Shown: positions 14,879 to 23,858 of the stretch, one piece after another
How the letters are laid out: every line of letters begins with the position of its first letter
How positions within the stretch are numbered: the first letter of the stretch is position 1
Source of the DNA: Candidatus Sumerlaeota bacterium
GTDB lineage: Bacteria; Sumerlaeota; Sumerlaeia; MWCT01; JAGHBZ01
NCBI GenBank assembly: GCA_021160705.1
Contig: JAGHBZ010000216.1
Coordinates: 1-24,747 of the forward strand
DNA length: 24,747 nucleotides
Reading direction: 5' to 3'
Notes under the pieces: model-generated
Databases searched by the model: none
Seen by the model: the letters and a program-made list of their open reading frames with translations, nothing else
What the model was told of the DNA's origin: nothing
Made by a program: the position numbers and the translations under genes

Positions 14879-17575
14879 ATGACTGACGCTGTTAAGACCG
14901 GGTTCAAATACGCTGGCAAAAGTGCACTGGCAGTAGCAATGCCAATGGGTGGTGTCGGAGCAGGTTCCATAGCGATTTGCCCGGATGGGTCATTGAGGCA
15001 GTGGCAGATTTTTAATCTGGTGAATCATAATGCATATATTCCTCATTCATTTTTTGCCCTCCGCTGTGAAGAAACTGAAACCCATAGGAGTGTTGTTCGT
15101 TGTCTTTTGCAAAAGCGTAATCCAGCAGATGACTCAGGGTTTACACCAGCCCCATTGGTCACTGACCATATTGTGCCTGAGCAATTAAGTAACCTCAAAC
15201 AGCAACTACCCTGTGTAACGAGGACAGAATTTTACGGCTTCTATCCTTTTGCGCGGATTTTATTTCTTGACGAGGAGTTGCCATTAAGCGTTGAACTGGA
15301 GGCATTTTCACCATTGATACCACTGGACACAAAGAACTCCGCTTTGCCCTGTATTATATTCAGGTTTTCTCTGAAAAATCGCTCAGCAAAATACCTGATA
15401 TGCTCCCTTTTAGGTACAATGCAGAATGCCGTTGGATATGATGGACACACGCCAATTGATGGAGTGTATTCCCCCTGCTATGGCGGGAACTTTAATGAAC
15501 AGGCTGAACGTCAGGGCTTTATTGGAGTGATGATGAAAAACAACGCCTTAAGCCCGGATGACATACGACAGGGAAATATGTTCTGGGGCGTCTGGCAGGA
15601 AGATATACTGAAGATTAGACTCACCAGCTGGGATAACTTAGCCGAACTCTGGAGAGATTTCGCTAATTCTGGTAGTCTGCCCGAAACACCTCCATTAATG
15701 CCCACCCCCCGGGGTAAATCTGTCAACTCAGCTATTCTTGCCACCATTGATTCTCTTGAACCTCATCAGAGCACGGAGGTGTGGTTTCTCCTGAGCTGGT
15801 ATTTTCCGCACAGGTATGTGAACTGGGAGCAAATACCCGTGGTCGATATTCCCTCAGGCGTGTCCTCATATTTAGGGAATTATTATGCTACCTGGTTTAA
15901 TGATGCTGGCGAAGTGGCGGAATATGTCGCCCGGAATAAGGCAGAGCTCCGGGAGAGTACCCGAGATTTTCAAAGACGGATGTCCAGCAGTTCGCTTCCT
16001 GACGTGGCTAAAGAACGTGCGTCAGCACAAATCTCAGTGCTACGCAGTCCTACCTGTTTCTGGGCTGGGGATGGTAACTTTTATGGATTTGAGGGGTGTT
16101 GTGGTGCAAGCACTGAGCACTGCCAGCTCCAGGGCTGTTGTCCGCTTAACTGCACCCACGTCTGGAATTACGAAATGACGCTGGCATATCTGTTCCCATC
16201 GCTTGAACGAACAATGCGGGAAGTGGAGCTCCTACATCAACTTGACCCCAAAGGCGAACTCCCTCACAGGGTAATTTTGCCATTGACTCTTCCGCGTCCC
16301 TGGGACACTGACATCGGAGGTCCTCTGCACTGCGCACTCGACGGTATGCTTGGAACAATCTTAAAGACATATAGAGAGGTTATCATCTCAGGCGACCGCA
16401 ACTGGCTGGAGTCTCTATGGTCACCATTGACCCGACTGATACGTTTTATCTTTACTAAATTTGACCCGCACAAAAAAGGGGTCATTGAAGGCGAACAACC
16501 TAATACCTACGATACGTCCATTTATGGGTTAAATACCTTTATTGGCTCACTATGGTTAGCAGGTCTGCGTGCGGTGGAAGAGATGGCAAAGCTGATGAAT
16601 GACCATAATCTCGCAGAAGATTCACGCTCAAGATTTGAGAAAGGCAGAGAACATTATGACACTGAACTCTGGAACGGCGAATACTATGAACACCATCCTC
16701 TACCCGGACAATCGCTCACACACGGCTGGGGTAAAGGGTGTCATTCAGACCAGCTCCTGGGTGTCTGGTGGGCAAGACTTCTGCGTCTCGGCGACATACT
16801 GCCACCTGAACACGTGCGCCAGGCTCTGTTATCAATTTTAAGATATAATTTTAAACCGTCACTCCTTGGGGTCGAGCAATCTCCTCGTGTATTTGCCACA
16901 GAGGACGAAGGCGGGCTCCTTAACTGCACCTGGCCCCACGGTGGCAGACCCGAAACACCTGTTCTTTATTGCGATGAAGTGTGGACTGGTATTGAGTATG
17001 AAGTCTCGGCTTTGTGTATCTTTGAAGGTCTACTGGAAGAAGGAATAAAAATACTTGAAACACTTCACCGTCGCTACAATGGTACTCGCCGAAATCCCTA
17101 TAATGAGATAGAGTGTGGCGACCATTACGTTCGTGCACTTGCCAGCTGGTCAGTAATTCTTGCGTTGTCGGGATTCTTTTACAATGCACTGAGCAGGGAA
17201 ATATATTTTCAACCCCGCTGGAGCGAAGAATCGTTCTCTGCCCAGTTTACGACAGGGAGTGGGTGGGGTAGTGTCCAGCAAACGCTTCACTGGGGTGGAC
17301 AGACAACACCGAATCCTCAACCGTCTTACTCCTTTGCCATTGATATATCACAGGGTTCTCTCCTGCTGGAGACAATTCATATATTTGTTTCAAAAAAAAT
17401 GACGAAGGTGTTCGCCACAGGTCTACATCAAGGGCTCCAGAATACTTTTGAGTGTCTCGTGGATGGAGAAAAACAGGCAATATCCTGCAGACTCGAGAAC
17501 AACTGGCTTACGATAGATTTTCCACATCCCATCTCAGTAATACGCAATCTAAAAATTCTCGCACATTTCAAATAG
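14879..17575 (+). CDS. GH116 family glycoside hydrolase (beta-glucosidase/glucosylceramidase-like)
   Basis: From ATG 14879 the protein has 899 residues, typical of GH116 (GBA2-related) retaining beta-glycosidases. The N-terminal beta-sandwich opens with 'PMGGVGAGSI' and 'GSLRQWQIFNL', the family hallmark. The C-terminal alpha/alpha barrel contains 'EGEQPNTYDTSIYG' (E537, with E539 nearby, as candidate nucleophile) and 'CDEVWTGIEYEV' (D699 as candidate acid/base). No signal peptide is seen, so it is probably cytoplasmic, acting on imported oligosaccharide or glycolipid; known members include glucosidases and xylosidases. A TTG at 14828 is in the same frame but poorly supported. An ATG at 14854 behind CGGAG is out of frame and opens only a 10-codon frame. 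It follows the epimerase by 61 bp. Confidence 0.9.
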   Translation: MTDAVKTGFKYAGKSALAVAMPMGGVGAGSIAICPDGSLRQWQIFNLVNHNAYIPHSFFALRCEETETHRSVVRCLLQKRNPADDSGFTPAPLVTDHIVPEQLSNLKQQLPCVTRTEFYGFYPFARILFLDEELPLSVELEAFSPLIPLDTKNSALPCIIFRFSLKNRSAKYLICSLLGTMQNAVGYDGHTPIDGVYSPCYGGNFNEQAERQGFIGVMMKNNALSPDDIRQGNMFWGVWQEDILKIRLTSWDNLAELWRDFANSGSLPETPPLMPTPRGKSVNSAILATIDSLEPHQSTEVWFLLSWYFPHRYVNWEQIPVVDIPSGVSSYLGNYYATWFNDAGEVAEYVARNKAELRESTRDFQRRMSSSSLPDVAKERASAQISVLRSPTCFWAGDGNFYGFEGCCGASTEHCQLQGCCPLNCTHVWNYEMTLAYLFPSLERTMREVELLHQLDPKGELPHRVILPLTLPRPWDTDIGGPLHCALDGMLGTILKTYREVIISGDRNWLESLWSPLTRLIRFIFTKFDPHKKGVIEGEQPNTYDTSIYGLNTFIGSLWLAGLRAVEEMAKLMNDHNLAEDSRSRFEKGREHYDTELWNGEYYEHHPLPGQSLTHGWGKGCHSDQLLGVWWARLLRLGDILPPEHVRQALLSILRYNFKPSLLGVEQSPRVFATEDEGGLLNCTWPHGGRPETPVLYCDEVWTGIEYEVSALCIFEGLLEEGIKILETLHRRYNGTRRNPYNEIECGDHYVRALASWSVILALSGFFYNALSREIYFQPRWSEESFSAQFTTGSGWGSVQQTLHWGGQTTPNPQPSYSFAIDISQGSLLLETIHIFVSKKMTKVFATGLHQGLQNTFECLVDGEKQAISCRLENNWLTIDFPHPISVIRNLKILAHFK

Positions 17576-17613
17576 AAAATGTTATATAATTTATAGAGTA
17601 GACGCTCTACGGC

Positions 17614-17641
17614 TTGTGACACACCGCATTTTTTCTATAAT
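17614..17641 (+). promoter_or_regulatory. Sigma70-like promoter of the methylthiotransferase gene
   Basis: TTGTGA (17614-17619) is followed after 16 bp by a perfect TATAAT (17636-17641). It gives a leader of about 100 nt before the ATG at 17751. A weak TAGAG/CTCTA stem just upstream (17594-17609) has no T run. Confidence 0.5.
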
Positions 17642-17750
17642 ATATGTAGAAGATAAGGACTCCAGCAAGTTATACTCTTCTTAAATGAAATACCGACTCA
17701 TAAGAGTTGTGCCAAAAGAGGAATCTCCAGGTTAAAAGAATATTGGGTAA

Positions 17751-19103
17751 ATGAGCAGAGTATATATAGAGACATACGGATGTGCGCTGAATCAGGCAGA
17801 TAGTGAGACTATAGCAGGTCTTCTTCAGGCTGATGGATTTTGTCTTACTCAGTCAATCCACCAGGCAGAGCTCATTATTATTAATACCTGCACTGTTAAG
17901 AAAAGAACATATCTCAACTTTGTCAAACGGCTTAAGGAATTGCGGCGATTACGCCGTCCATTGATTGTTGCTGGCTGTGTTCCATCCGTTTATGCAGAAT
18001 CACCGGTGCTTAAGGACGTCTCCTTTATTGGCGTGAATGAAGTAAACCAGATAGTTGAAGTGGCTCATCGGGTACTGGCTGGGGAGCTTGTGCAGAGAAA
18101 AGGCTCTGAGGTAGACAGGACACGATTGCTTTTACCTATTGCCAGAGCCAATCCAGTGATTGAGATAGTTCCCATTGCTCAGGGTTGTTTAGGAGAATGT
18201 ACGTATTGTCAGACAAGATTGGCGCGTGGCAGGCTACATTCCTATCCAGTGGAGCATATCCTTGCCCGTATACGTCAGGCTATTCAACACGCTGAAGTCA
18301 AAGAAATCTGGTTAACTTCACAGGATACTGGTGCCTACGGACTGGATATCGGCTCAAATATCGTTGAGCTTCTGAGAGAAATTCTATCCATTGAAGGTGA
18401 GTTTCGGCTTCGTCTGGGTATGACCAACCCTGAACACCTACTCCCCATACTGGATGAGATTTTGAGTATTTTCACTGATAACCGCATCTATAAATTTTTG
18501 CACATCCCGTTACAGTCAGGAAGTGATAGGGTTTTAAAAGCAATGAACCGCAAATATAGTGTAGGTGAGTTCTTAAAAATTATCCACAGAGTCAGGGCAC
18601 GGTTTTCTGAGTTTAGCATAGCTACTGATGTAATTGCGGGGTTTCCGGGGGAGACTGAGGCAGACTTCTTAGCTACGCTCTCGGTACTGAGAGAAATCCG
18701 TCCGGCAGTTGTAAATCGTTCTCGGTTCAGTGTCCGCCCGATGACCCCCGCAGCCCGTATGCCACAACTCCCTTCTTCTGTTGTCAGCGAGCGTTCACGT
18801 CGATTAAGTGTTCTCGTGGAGGAACTCAGTCGTGAAGAAAACCAGCGCTGGGTGGGCTGGTGCGGAGAGGTACTGATTGACCTTCAGAAACGACCGGATA
18901 GCCTTATCAGTCGTAATTTTGCCTACAAACCTATTATCATTCCGCTGGACACCAGGCAGAACACCCCAGTCCGGTTAGGTCAATTCGTGAAAGTCAACGT
19001 GGTGAAGGCAACCACATTTCATCTTATCGGAAAGCTCGCCCCACCAGAGAAAAACCTCAGAAGTAAAGATGCAGACTCGTGCAAAATGGAAAGCGCAAGT
19101 TAA
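17751..19103 (+). CDS. Archaeal/eukaryotic-type tRNA methylthiotransferase (e-MtaB/CDKAL1-like)
   Basis: A 450-residue radical-SAM enzyme of the MiaB/MtaB superfamily. It probably adds a methylthio group to t6A at position 37 of tRNAs reading ANN codons, in the cytoplasm. The N-terminal domain has three cluster cysteines: C11 ('ETYGC'), C47 ('NTCTVK') and C76 ('VAGCVPS'). The radical-SAM domain carries C146, C150 and C153 in 'CLGECTYC'. Residues about 385-430 form a TRAM RNA-binding domain. The phrases 'NTCTVKKRT', 'CTYCQTRLARGRLHSYP', 'WLTSQDTGAYG' and 'HIPLQSGSDRVLKAMNRKY' match the archaeal/eukaryal branch better than bacterial MiaB, MtaB or RimO. The ATG has only a weak ribosome site. Specificity is inferred from the family; the fold is certain. 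Confidence 0.9.
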   Translation: MSRVYIETYGCALNQADSETIAGLLQADGFCLTQSIHQAELIIINTCTVKKRTYLNFVKRLKELRRLRRPLIVAGCVPSVYAESPVLKDVSFIGVNEVNQIVEVAHRVLAGELVQRKGSEVDRTRLLLPIARANPVIEIVPIAQGCLGECTYCQTRLARGRLHSYPVEHILARIRQAIQHAEVKEIWLTSQDTGAYGLDIGSNIVELLREILSIEGEFRLRLGMTNPEHLLPILDEILSIFTDNRIYKFLHIPLQSGSDRVLKAMNRKYSVGEFLKIIHRVRARFSEFSIATDVIAGFPGETEADFLATLSVLREIRPAVVNRSRFSVRPMTPAARMPQLPSSVVSERSRRLSVLVEELSREENQRWVGWCGEVLIDLQKRPDSLISRNFAYKPIIIPLDTRQNTPVRLGQFVKVNVVKATTFHLIGKLAPPEKNLRSKDADSCKMESAS

Positions 19104-19130
19104 AAAGTGTAAACTGAAATGAATCACAAA

Positions 19131-19485
19131 TGCTTTGTTGCAAGCGAATCGTAGTATTTATTCCCTTTCTGATTGAAGCAAAGAATCACACTATTTCAGA
19201 CCTTTCCTGGTCTCCTGGATTCCTAATAAATAATCTTTCTTTTATAAGGAGACCAGGAAGCCAGGGAATAGGAGTTAACCTGTGAAGCTCAACTCTCATT
19301 TTCATATTTTAGAGATTTTGAGATTAGTGGTAGGCGATAAGGATGATGAACCTTAATAAACCGACTAACCGACTAAACGGACTAACGGACACAACGGACT
19401 AAACGGACACAACTTTTTGCAGAGCTAAGAGGGCTCTTGTTCTATGGTAAAGAACACTACGTCATTGCTAAATAATCGTTTTATA
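19131..19485 (+). repeat. Interspersed hairpin repeat, copy A (full length)
   Basis: A 355-bp element sharing most of its length with 24101-24477 and its first third with 23903-24036. It starts with a conserved TGCTTTG...GTAGTATT segment. Next is a hairpin whose arms (19206-19227 and 19244-19265) form about 20 of 22 pairs counting G-T. Then come GGAGTTAACCTGTGAAG and GTAGGCGATAAGGATGAT, a tandem tract of six 8-10-nt units of the ACGGACTAA type (19360-19412), a small AGAGC/GCTCT hairpin near 19421-19438, and CATTGCTAAATAATCGTTTTATA at the end. No open frame of note lies in it. It fills the gap between two convergent genes; 19486-19571 shows nothing further. Confidence 0.9.
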
Positions 19486-19571
19486 CATAGATTCCATCTT
19501 CGCAACAGAGCAAACCGCAAAATAATTTTGCATTTTGATATTTTCATTTTTTCAATATGGCTCACTCAAGC

Positions 19572-20492
19572 TCACTCTACATAATTGATATAAAATGGTT
19601 TTATCTCGGATTTGTCTTTATCGCTATTCTTCAACAGCAGGGCAATAATCTGAGTGAGTTTGCGATTACGAATATTTATGATTAGCGTGTTCGTAAATCT
19701 TCTACTCAGAAAAAGCCCCCTGCCACTCTGGTCATACAGCCCTTCCTTATCGTACTGTCTACACAATGCGTCAATAATTTGTTTGCATTCAAGGGCACCC
19801 TGATTGTCGTTGACAGCAAATCCAGCTCTCTTACCCAGACACCCATAGTCAACTTTAATTATCTCATTTTCAGCAAGCTCCACGAAGGTGTGTGGTCTGT
19901 ATTTAGGGTGACCTTGTTCGTCACGAAACGCATGATAGATGGCATTGTTAATGATTTCTTCAAGAACTAATCGGACGTCATATAGCTCAACTGAGCTGAA
20001 CCCGTTTGCACCGAAAAAGTTAATGATTTTGCTGACGACGTAAGATTTGTCATCTCGTGTGCGAATCTCTTCGGTCTTGATGAGCGTGGGTAGATAACGC
20101 CGTAAACCAAATGCCTTCTCTGGATGGATAAAATTTTCTACTATCACCAGAACCTCATCTGGATTGTAAGGGTCACGTTTCGGCATCACGTTGGTTATAC
20201 CCCAATTGCGGATATAAAAGATGTACTCTTCCAGATGGAGTTTGGTCAACAGGGCGATTTTTGTTCCCTTTATTCTCTCTCTCATCAGGTTTACAAAAAG
20301 GTCAATCTGTAACCCCACAGTCTCAAAATCAATCAGGATAAGTGCGTAAGGTTCACGGCTTAGCATATTCAGTCCCTCAGATGCACTGGTCGCTACATCA
20401 ACCCTGTATTGCTGAGCGAGAATCCTTGAGAGCTTTGTCCGCTCCTCAGGGTCTCTATCAATGAGTAGGATGGACTTCTGGTTTTCTGCCAT
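19572..20492 (-). CDS. Receiver domain fused to GHKL/HATPase domain (anti-sigma-kinase-like)
   Basis: From ATG 20492 the protein has 306 residues; an in-frame TTG at 20552 would add 20, but the ATG has AGGTG about 7 nt upstream. Residues 7-122 are a CheY-like receiver with D12, D14, phospho-acceptor D55, T83 and K105. Residues about 140-290 are a GHKL ATPase of the HATPase_c_2/RsbW kind: N-box 'LEEIINNAIYHAF' (E179, N183), an altered G1 region 'VNDNQG' (D229) and 'GRGLFLSRR' (257-265). There is no dimerisation/phosphotransfer helix between the two, so it is not an ordinary histidine kinase. A phosphorylation-controlled anti-sigma or serine kinase is the likeliest role. No sigma factor or antagonist is adjacent. 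It is divergent from the M4 protease gene. Confidence 0.82.
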   Translation of the reverse strand: MAENQKSILLIDRDPEERTKLSRILAQQYRVDVATSASEGLNMLSREPYALILIDFETVGLQIDLFVNLMRERIKGTKIALLTKLHLEEYIFYIRNWGITNVMPKRDPYNPDEVLVIVENFIHPEKAFGLRRYLPTLIKTEEIRTRDDKSYVVSKIINFFGANGFSSVELYDVRLVLEEIINNAIYHAFRDEQGHPKYRPHTFVELAENEIIKVDYGCLGKRAGFAVNDNQGALECKQIIDALCRQYDKEGLYDQSGRGLFLSRRFTNTLIINIRNRKLTQIIALLLKNSDKDKSEIKPFYINYVE

Positions 20493-20660
20493 TTCACACC
20501 TGCTCTGTTTAAGAATCACAGCGATTCTATCCAAATGGGTTTTTAAAGACAATGTTTTTCACGATTTACTTCATAAAAATTTTTCCTTCATAAACCCTGG
20601 CATTCTTAGAATAGAAATTATAAGTTTTCTCCTGCGACCACACCTTTCTGAGAAGTATGT

Positions 20661-20694
20661 GACAGATGTGTCCTAAGTCTGTCCCACATCTGTC
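20661..20694. promoter_or_regulatory. Inverted repeat in a divergent intergenic region (candidate operator)
   Basis: GACAGATGTG (20661-20670) and CACATCTGTC (20685-20694) form a perfect 10-bp inverted repeat with a 14-bp centre. Overlapping it, CTGTCCCA occurs twice, and CCTAAG/CTTAGG flank those copies (20672-20677 and 20702-20707). It lies about 170 bp before the receiver/ATPase start and 275 bp before the protease start. Confidence 0.4.
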
Positions 20695-20969
20695 CCATAT
20701 TCTTAGGATTGTGATTTGTTTAAATTCTTCTTACACTTAATGTCTTTTTACTCCATTTCCCTCAGAGGCTTACTCCTAAACGTATTGGCTGAATCTCTGC
20801 AAGTCCCCAACTCCTTCTGACAGGCTATGGCACTAATGTTGCTCATTACAATTAGAGAAGCAATGAAGATTACTATACAGCATATAGGGCAGAAACACCT
20901 GAGTTTTAACGACTGCGTTCCATTCGTCCGTAAACTGTGTTCGCCTCCGTCAGTTGAGGTGAAGAGCTA
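20695..20969. other. Divergent intergenic region, no gene seen
   Basis: Apart from the inverted repeat on its left side and GAGGTGA before the protease ATG on its right, I see no gene, repeat or near-consensus promoter. The whole divergent gap runs from 20493 to 20969. Confidence 0.45.
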
Positions 20970-23855
20970 ATGAGAATGTTACAGATTAATAGCATACACT
21001 TACCCTCTCCATCTGCCCGTCTTCGCTCACGTAGTTTCTTTATTTTAATACTGCTTCTTACTGTGGCATTCACAGTGAGCTTGCCAGCGCAGACGTCACA
21101 CCAGCCAGCTCCGAACTCCACAGACCGGCTCCTGATTGAGCAATTATCCCGGGACACTCAGAACACCCTTCGTGTCTCTTTTCATTCCCGAACAGGAAAA
21201 GTCCGCTACATTGGCACTGACCAGAAACACCCAATTCCACGCCCTGCAGGTGTTTCGGTGGATAGCAAGCCTGAGGAGGTTGCCCGCTCGTTTCTTGCTC
21301 AGTATGGTAAACTCTTTGGTCTGACTAACCAGGCTACAGAGCTCACTCTTATGCACACGCACCAGGCTGACAGAGGTCGTTCGTTCGTCCGATTCCAGCA
21401 AGTCTACGATAATATACCTGTTTTTGGTGGCGAGTTAATTGTACAGGTGGATAGTCAGAACAACGTGCTTTCTGCTAATGGAGAGGTGCTCCCTGCTCCT
21501 GAGATTGATGTGGTTCCGCTTGTCAGTGCTGAAGAAGCCCGACAAAAAGCACTCTCCGTAGTAGCCAAGACCTATGGTATGTTCCCCGCTGAATTTACTA
21601 CCACGAACCCTACGTTATGGCTCTATAACCCTGTTTTACTTGACGCTCCTGGTATACAATTTACTTCACTTGTATGGCGTGTAGAAGTTGAGCCTATTGA
21701 CCTCCTCCCTATCAGAGAACTTGTACTTGTAGATGCTTCGCTTGGGGTGGTAGTCCTGCACTTTAATCAGGTCGCTGACGTAAAAAAACGCGCAACCTAC
21801 GATGCTCAAAGCACTGCTAACCTTCCGGGTGTTCTGATGCGCTCTGAAGGCGAACCCCCCATTGGCGATGCTGATGTGGATAACGCCCACGACTACGCTG
21901 GCGACGTCTATGACTTCTACTACAATTATCACGGTCGGGATAGCATCGACGACTCCGGAATGGAAATCGTCTCCACTGTTAATTTCTGTCCCTATATGCG
22001 CCCTTGCCCGTATGCCAATGCCTTCTGGAACGGCTCGCAGATGGTATACGGGCAAGGTTATAGCTCTGCGGATGACGTTGTCGCACACGAAATGACTCAT
22101 GGCGTCACTCAGTTCTCTTCGCATCTGTTCTACTATATGCAATCTGGTGCCATTAACGAAGCACTCTCCGACATCTGGGGTGAGTTCATTGACCTGACCA
22201 ACGGCAAGGGCAATGACGACCCTTCTGTGCGATGGCTTATGGGCGAAGACCTGCCTGGCGGCGCTATTCGGAGTTTGAGCGACCCACCTGCATTCAATCT
22301 CCCGGACAGGATGACCAGCCCTTACTATTACTGCGGGACTCAGGACCAGGGTGGCGTGCATACTAATATGGGTGTAGCCTGTAAAGCCGCTTATCTTATG
22401 GCGGATGGCGACTCCTTTAATAGCTATACCGTGACCGGGCTTGGTATTACCAAAACAGCAAAAATCTGGTATGAAGTCCAGACTAATCTCTTAACCTCAG
22501 CGAGTGACTACGAAGACCTTTACGACTACCTGCAACAGGCTTGTGTGAACTTGATTGGAACTGCAGGTATTACTTCAGCCGATTGCCAGCAGGTCAAAAA
22601 CGCTGTTGACGCTACTGAGATGAATCAGTCACCACCCGAGTGTACATCTCCGGAAGCACCCCTTTGTGATTGCGCCTGTTCGCCTGTAGACATCTTCTAC
22701 GACGACCTGGAGAACCCTGAGAGCGGAAACTGGCAAACAAGGGCATTGGTCGGGTCTAATAAATGGTACTATCCCCAGACCAGCAGTCCTTATGGTTTCG
22801 ATGCCACCTATGCGACCAGCGGGCAGTATAACTTCTGGGGTTATGACCAACCTACTATTGGAGATTACTATATTGCGATGACGTTTGACGTCGCTCTGCC
22901 GCCAGCGAACTCTTATATGCATTTCAGACATGCTTATGCCTTTGAAGATGATGACTTTGGGTATTACGATGGTGGGGTAGTGGAGTACAGCACTGATGGC
23001 GGAATCACCTGGCACGATGCCGGCTCTTTATTTACTCACAATGGCTACACCGGAACCATTTCGTCTAATTATGACAACCCCCTGAGTGGTCGTGAGGCAT
23101 TCGTGGGCGACAGCTTTGGATACATCTCAAGCAGGCTTGACCTGACCCCGTTAGCGGGCAAGACCGTTCGCTTCAGATTCCGTATTGGCTCGGATAATTC
23201 CGGCGACGACTATGGCTGGTTTATTGACGACATCCGCATCTATACCTGTTCTGAAGCAGACCCCACGCCTACGCCCACACCGACACCCACACCTACACCC
23301 TCCCCTTCTCCGACTCCATCGCCCACTCCGACCCCCACTCCTACAGGAACGCCACCTGAAACATTGGTTCGGTATACCTTTGATTCCGGAACCGAAGGCT
23401 GGACTTTCTCAGGTACTATTACGGGGTTCGAGCCACCTCAATATTCTTATACTAATGGGTCTCTGGGTTTATCACCAGCCGGGTCTACTGACTGTTTTGG
23501 CTACTGGTATAGTCCTGACGTGCAGGTCGAAAATGGTAAAACCTACCGGGTTAGCTGGACTGTCGCAAGCTCCTCCACCGACCCTGAGAGGACGCTACAG
23601 TTTCGACTGCGAGTCAACCAGAAAGGTGCTGGCACATCCTGGGAAAGGACACTATCAAGCACTAATAACCATCAGATGCCTTCCGCCGGTAATCCCAGGG
23701 TATATACCCTTGTATTTGAGCCCGTGGTTACTGGTCCCTCTGACAACGCAGTAGTCTTCTCGTTTGATATAATGAGTTTTGATGAAAAAGATGATGTGAA
23801 CTCCTGGATTTACCTTAACGAGGTGGTGGCAGAAGAGGTCACTATAAATCCATAA
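20970..23855 (+). CDS. Secreted M4 (thermolysin-like) metalloprotease, multidomain
   Basis: A 961-residue exported protease. A basic N-terminus and hydrophobic stretch (about 21-37) ending near 'SLPAQ' (residue 41) form the signal peptide. An FTP/PepSY-type propeptide covers about 50-250. The M4 domain (about 275-555) has the zinc motif HEMTH (H373, E374, H377), third ligand E397 in 'GAINEALSD' (same 24-residue spacing as thermolysin) and catalytic H464 in 'GGVHTNMG'. A Cys-rich link leads to a MAM/immune-inhibitor-A-like beta domain (about 575-760), then a Pro-Thr/Ser linker (about 764-795), then a jelly-roll, carbohydrate-binding-like domain to the end. All catalytic residues are present, so it should be active on extracellular protein. 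GAGGTGA lies about 8 nt before the ATG. No C-terminal sorting signal was recognised. Confidence 0.94.
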   Translation: MRMLQINSIHLPSPSARLRSRSFFILILLLTVAFTVSLPAQTSHQPAPNSTDRLLIEQLSRDTQNTLRVSFHSRTGKVRYIGTDQKHPIPRPAGVSVDSKPEEVARSFLAQYGKLFGLTNQATELTLMHTHQADRGRSFVRFQQVYDNIPVFGGELIVQVDSQNNVLSANGEVLPAPEIDVVPLVSAEEARQKALSVVAKTYGMFPAEFTTTNPTLWLYNPVLLDAPGIQFTSLVWRVEVEPIDLLPIRELVLVDASLGVVVLHFNQVADVKKRATYDAQSTANLPGVLMRSEGEPPIGDADVDNAHDYAGDVYDFYYNYHGRDSIDDSGMEIVSTVNFCPYMRPCPYANAFWNGSQMVYGQGYSSADDVVAHEMTHGVTQFSSHLFYYMQSGAINEALSDIWGEFIDLTNGKGNDDPSVRWLMGEDLPGGAIRSLSDPPAFNLPDRMTSPYYYCGTQDQGGVHTNMGVACKAAYLMADGDSFNSYTVTGLGITKTAKIWYEVQTNLLTSASDYEDLYDYLQQACVNLIGTAGITSADCQQVKNAVDATEMNQSPPECTSPEAPLCDCACSPVDIFYDDLENPESGNWQTRALVGSNKWYYPQTSSPYGFDATYATSGQYNFWGYDQPTIGDYYIAMTFDVALPPANSYMHFRHAYAFEDDDFGYYDGGVVEYSTDGGITWHDAGSLFTHNGYTGTISSNYDNPLSGREAFVGDSFGYISSRLDLTPLAGKTVRFRFRIGSDNSGDDYGWFIDDIRIYTCSEADPTPTPTPTPTPTPSPSPTPSPTPTPTPTGTPPETLVRYTFDSGTEGWTFSGTITGFEPPQYSYTNGSLGLSPAGSTDCFGYWYSPDVQVENGKTYRVSWTVASSSTDPERTLQFRLRVNQKGAGTSWERTLSSTNNHQMPSAGNPRVYTLVFEPVVTGPSDNAVVFSFDIMSFDEKDDVNSWIYLNEVVAEEVTINP

Positions 23856-23858
23856 CCC

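Noticed and set aside
17594..17609. TAGAG/CTCTA stem after the GH116 gene as a terminator
   Set aside because: Only five base pairs and no T run follow.
19104..19571. A transposase or small protein gene in the repeat
   Set aside because: No open frame of useful length exists in copies A, B or C, so the element is non-coding as seen.
20493..20552. TTG start giving the receiver/ATPase protein 20 extra residues
   Set aside because: The ATG at 20492 has an AGGTG ribosome site at good spacing and starts just before the receiver domain.
21666..22361. 231-codon open frame on the minus strand
   Set aside because: It is fully antisense to the catalytic domain of the M4 protease, whose motifs are intact; its translation resembles no family.
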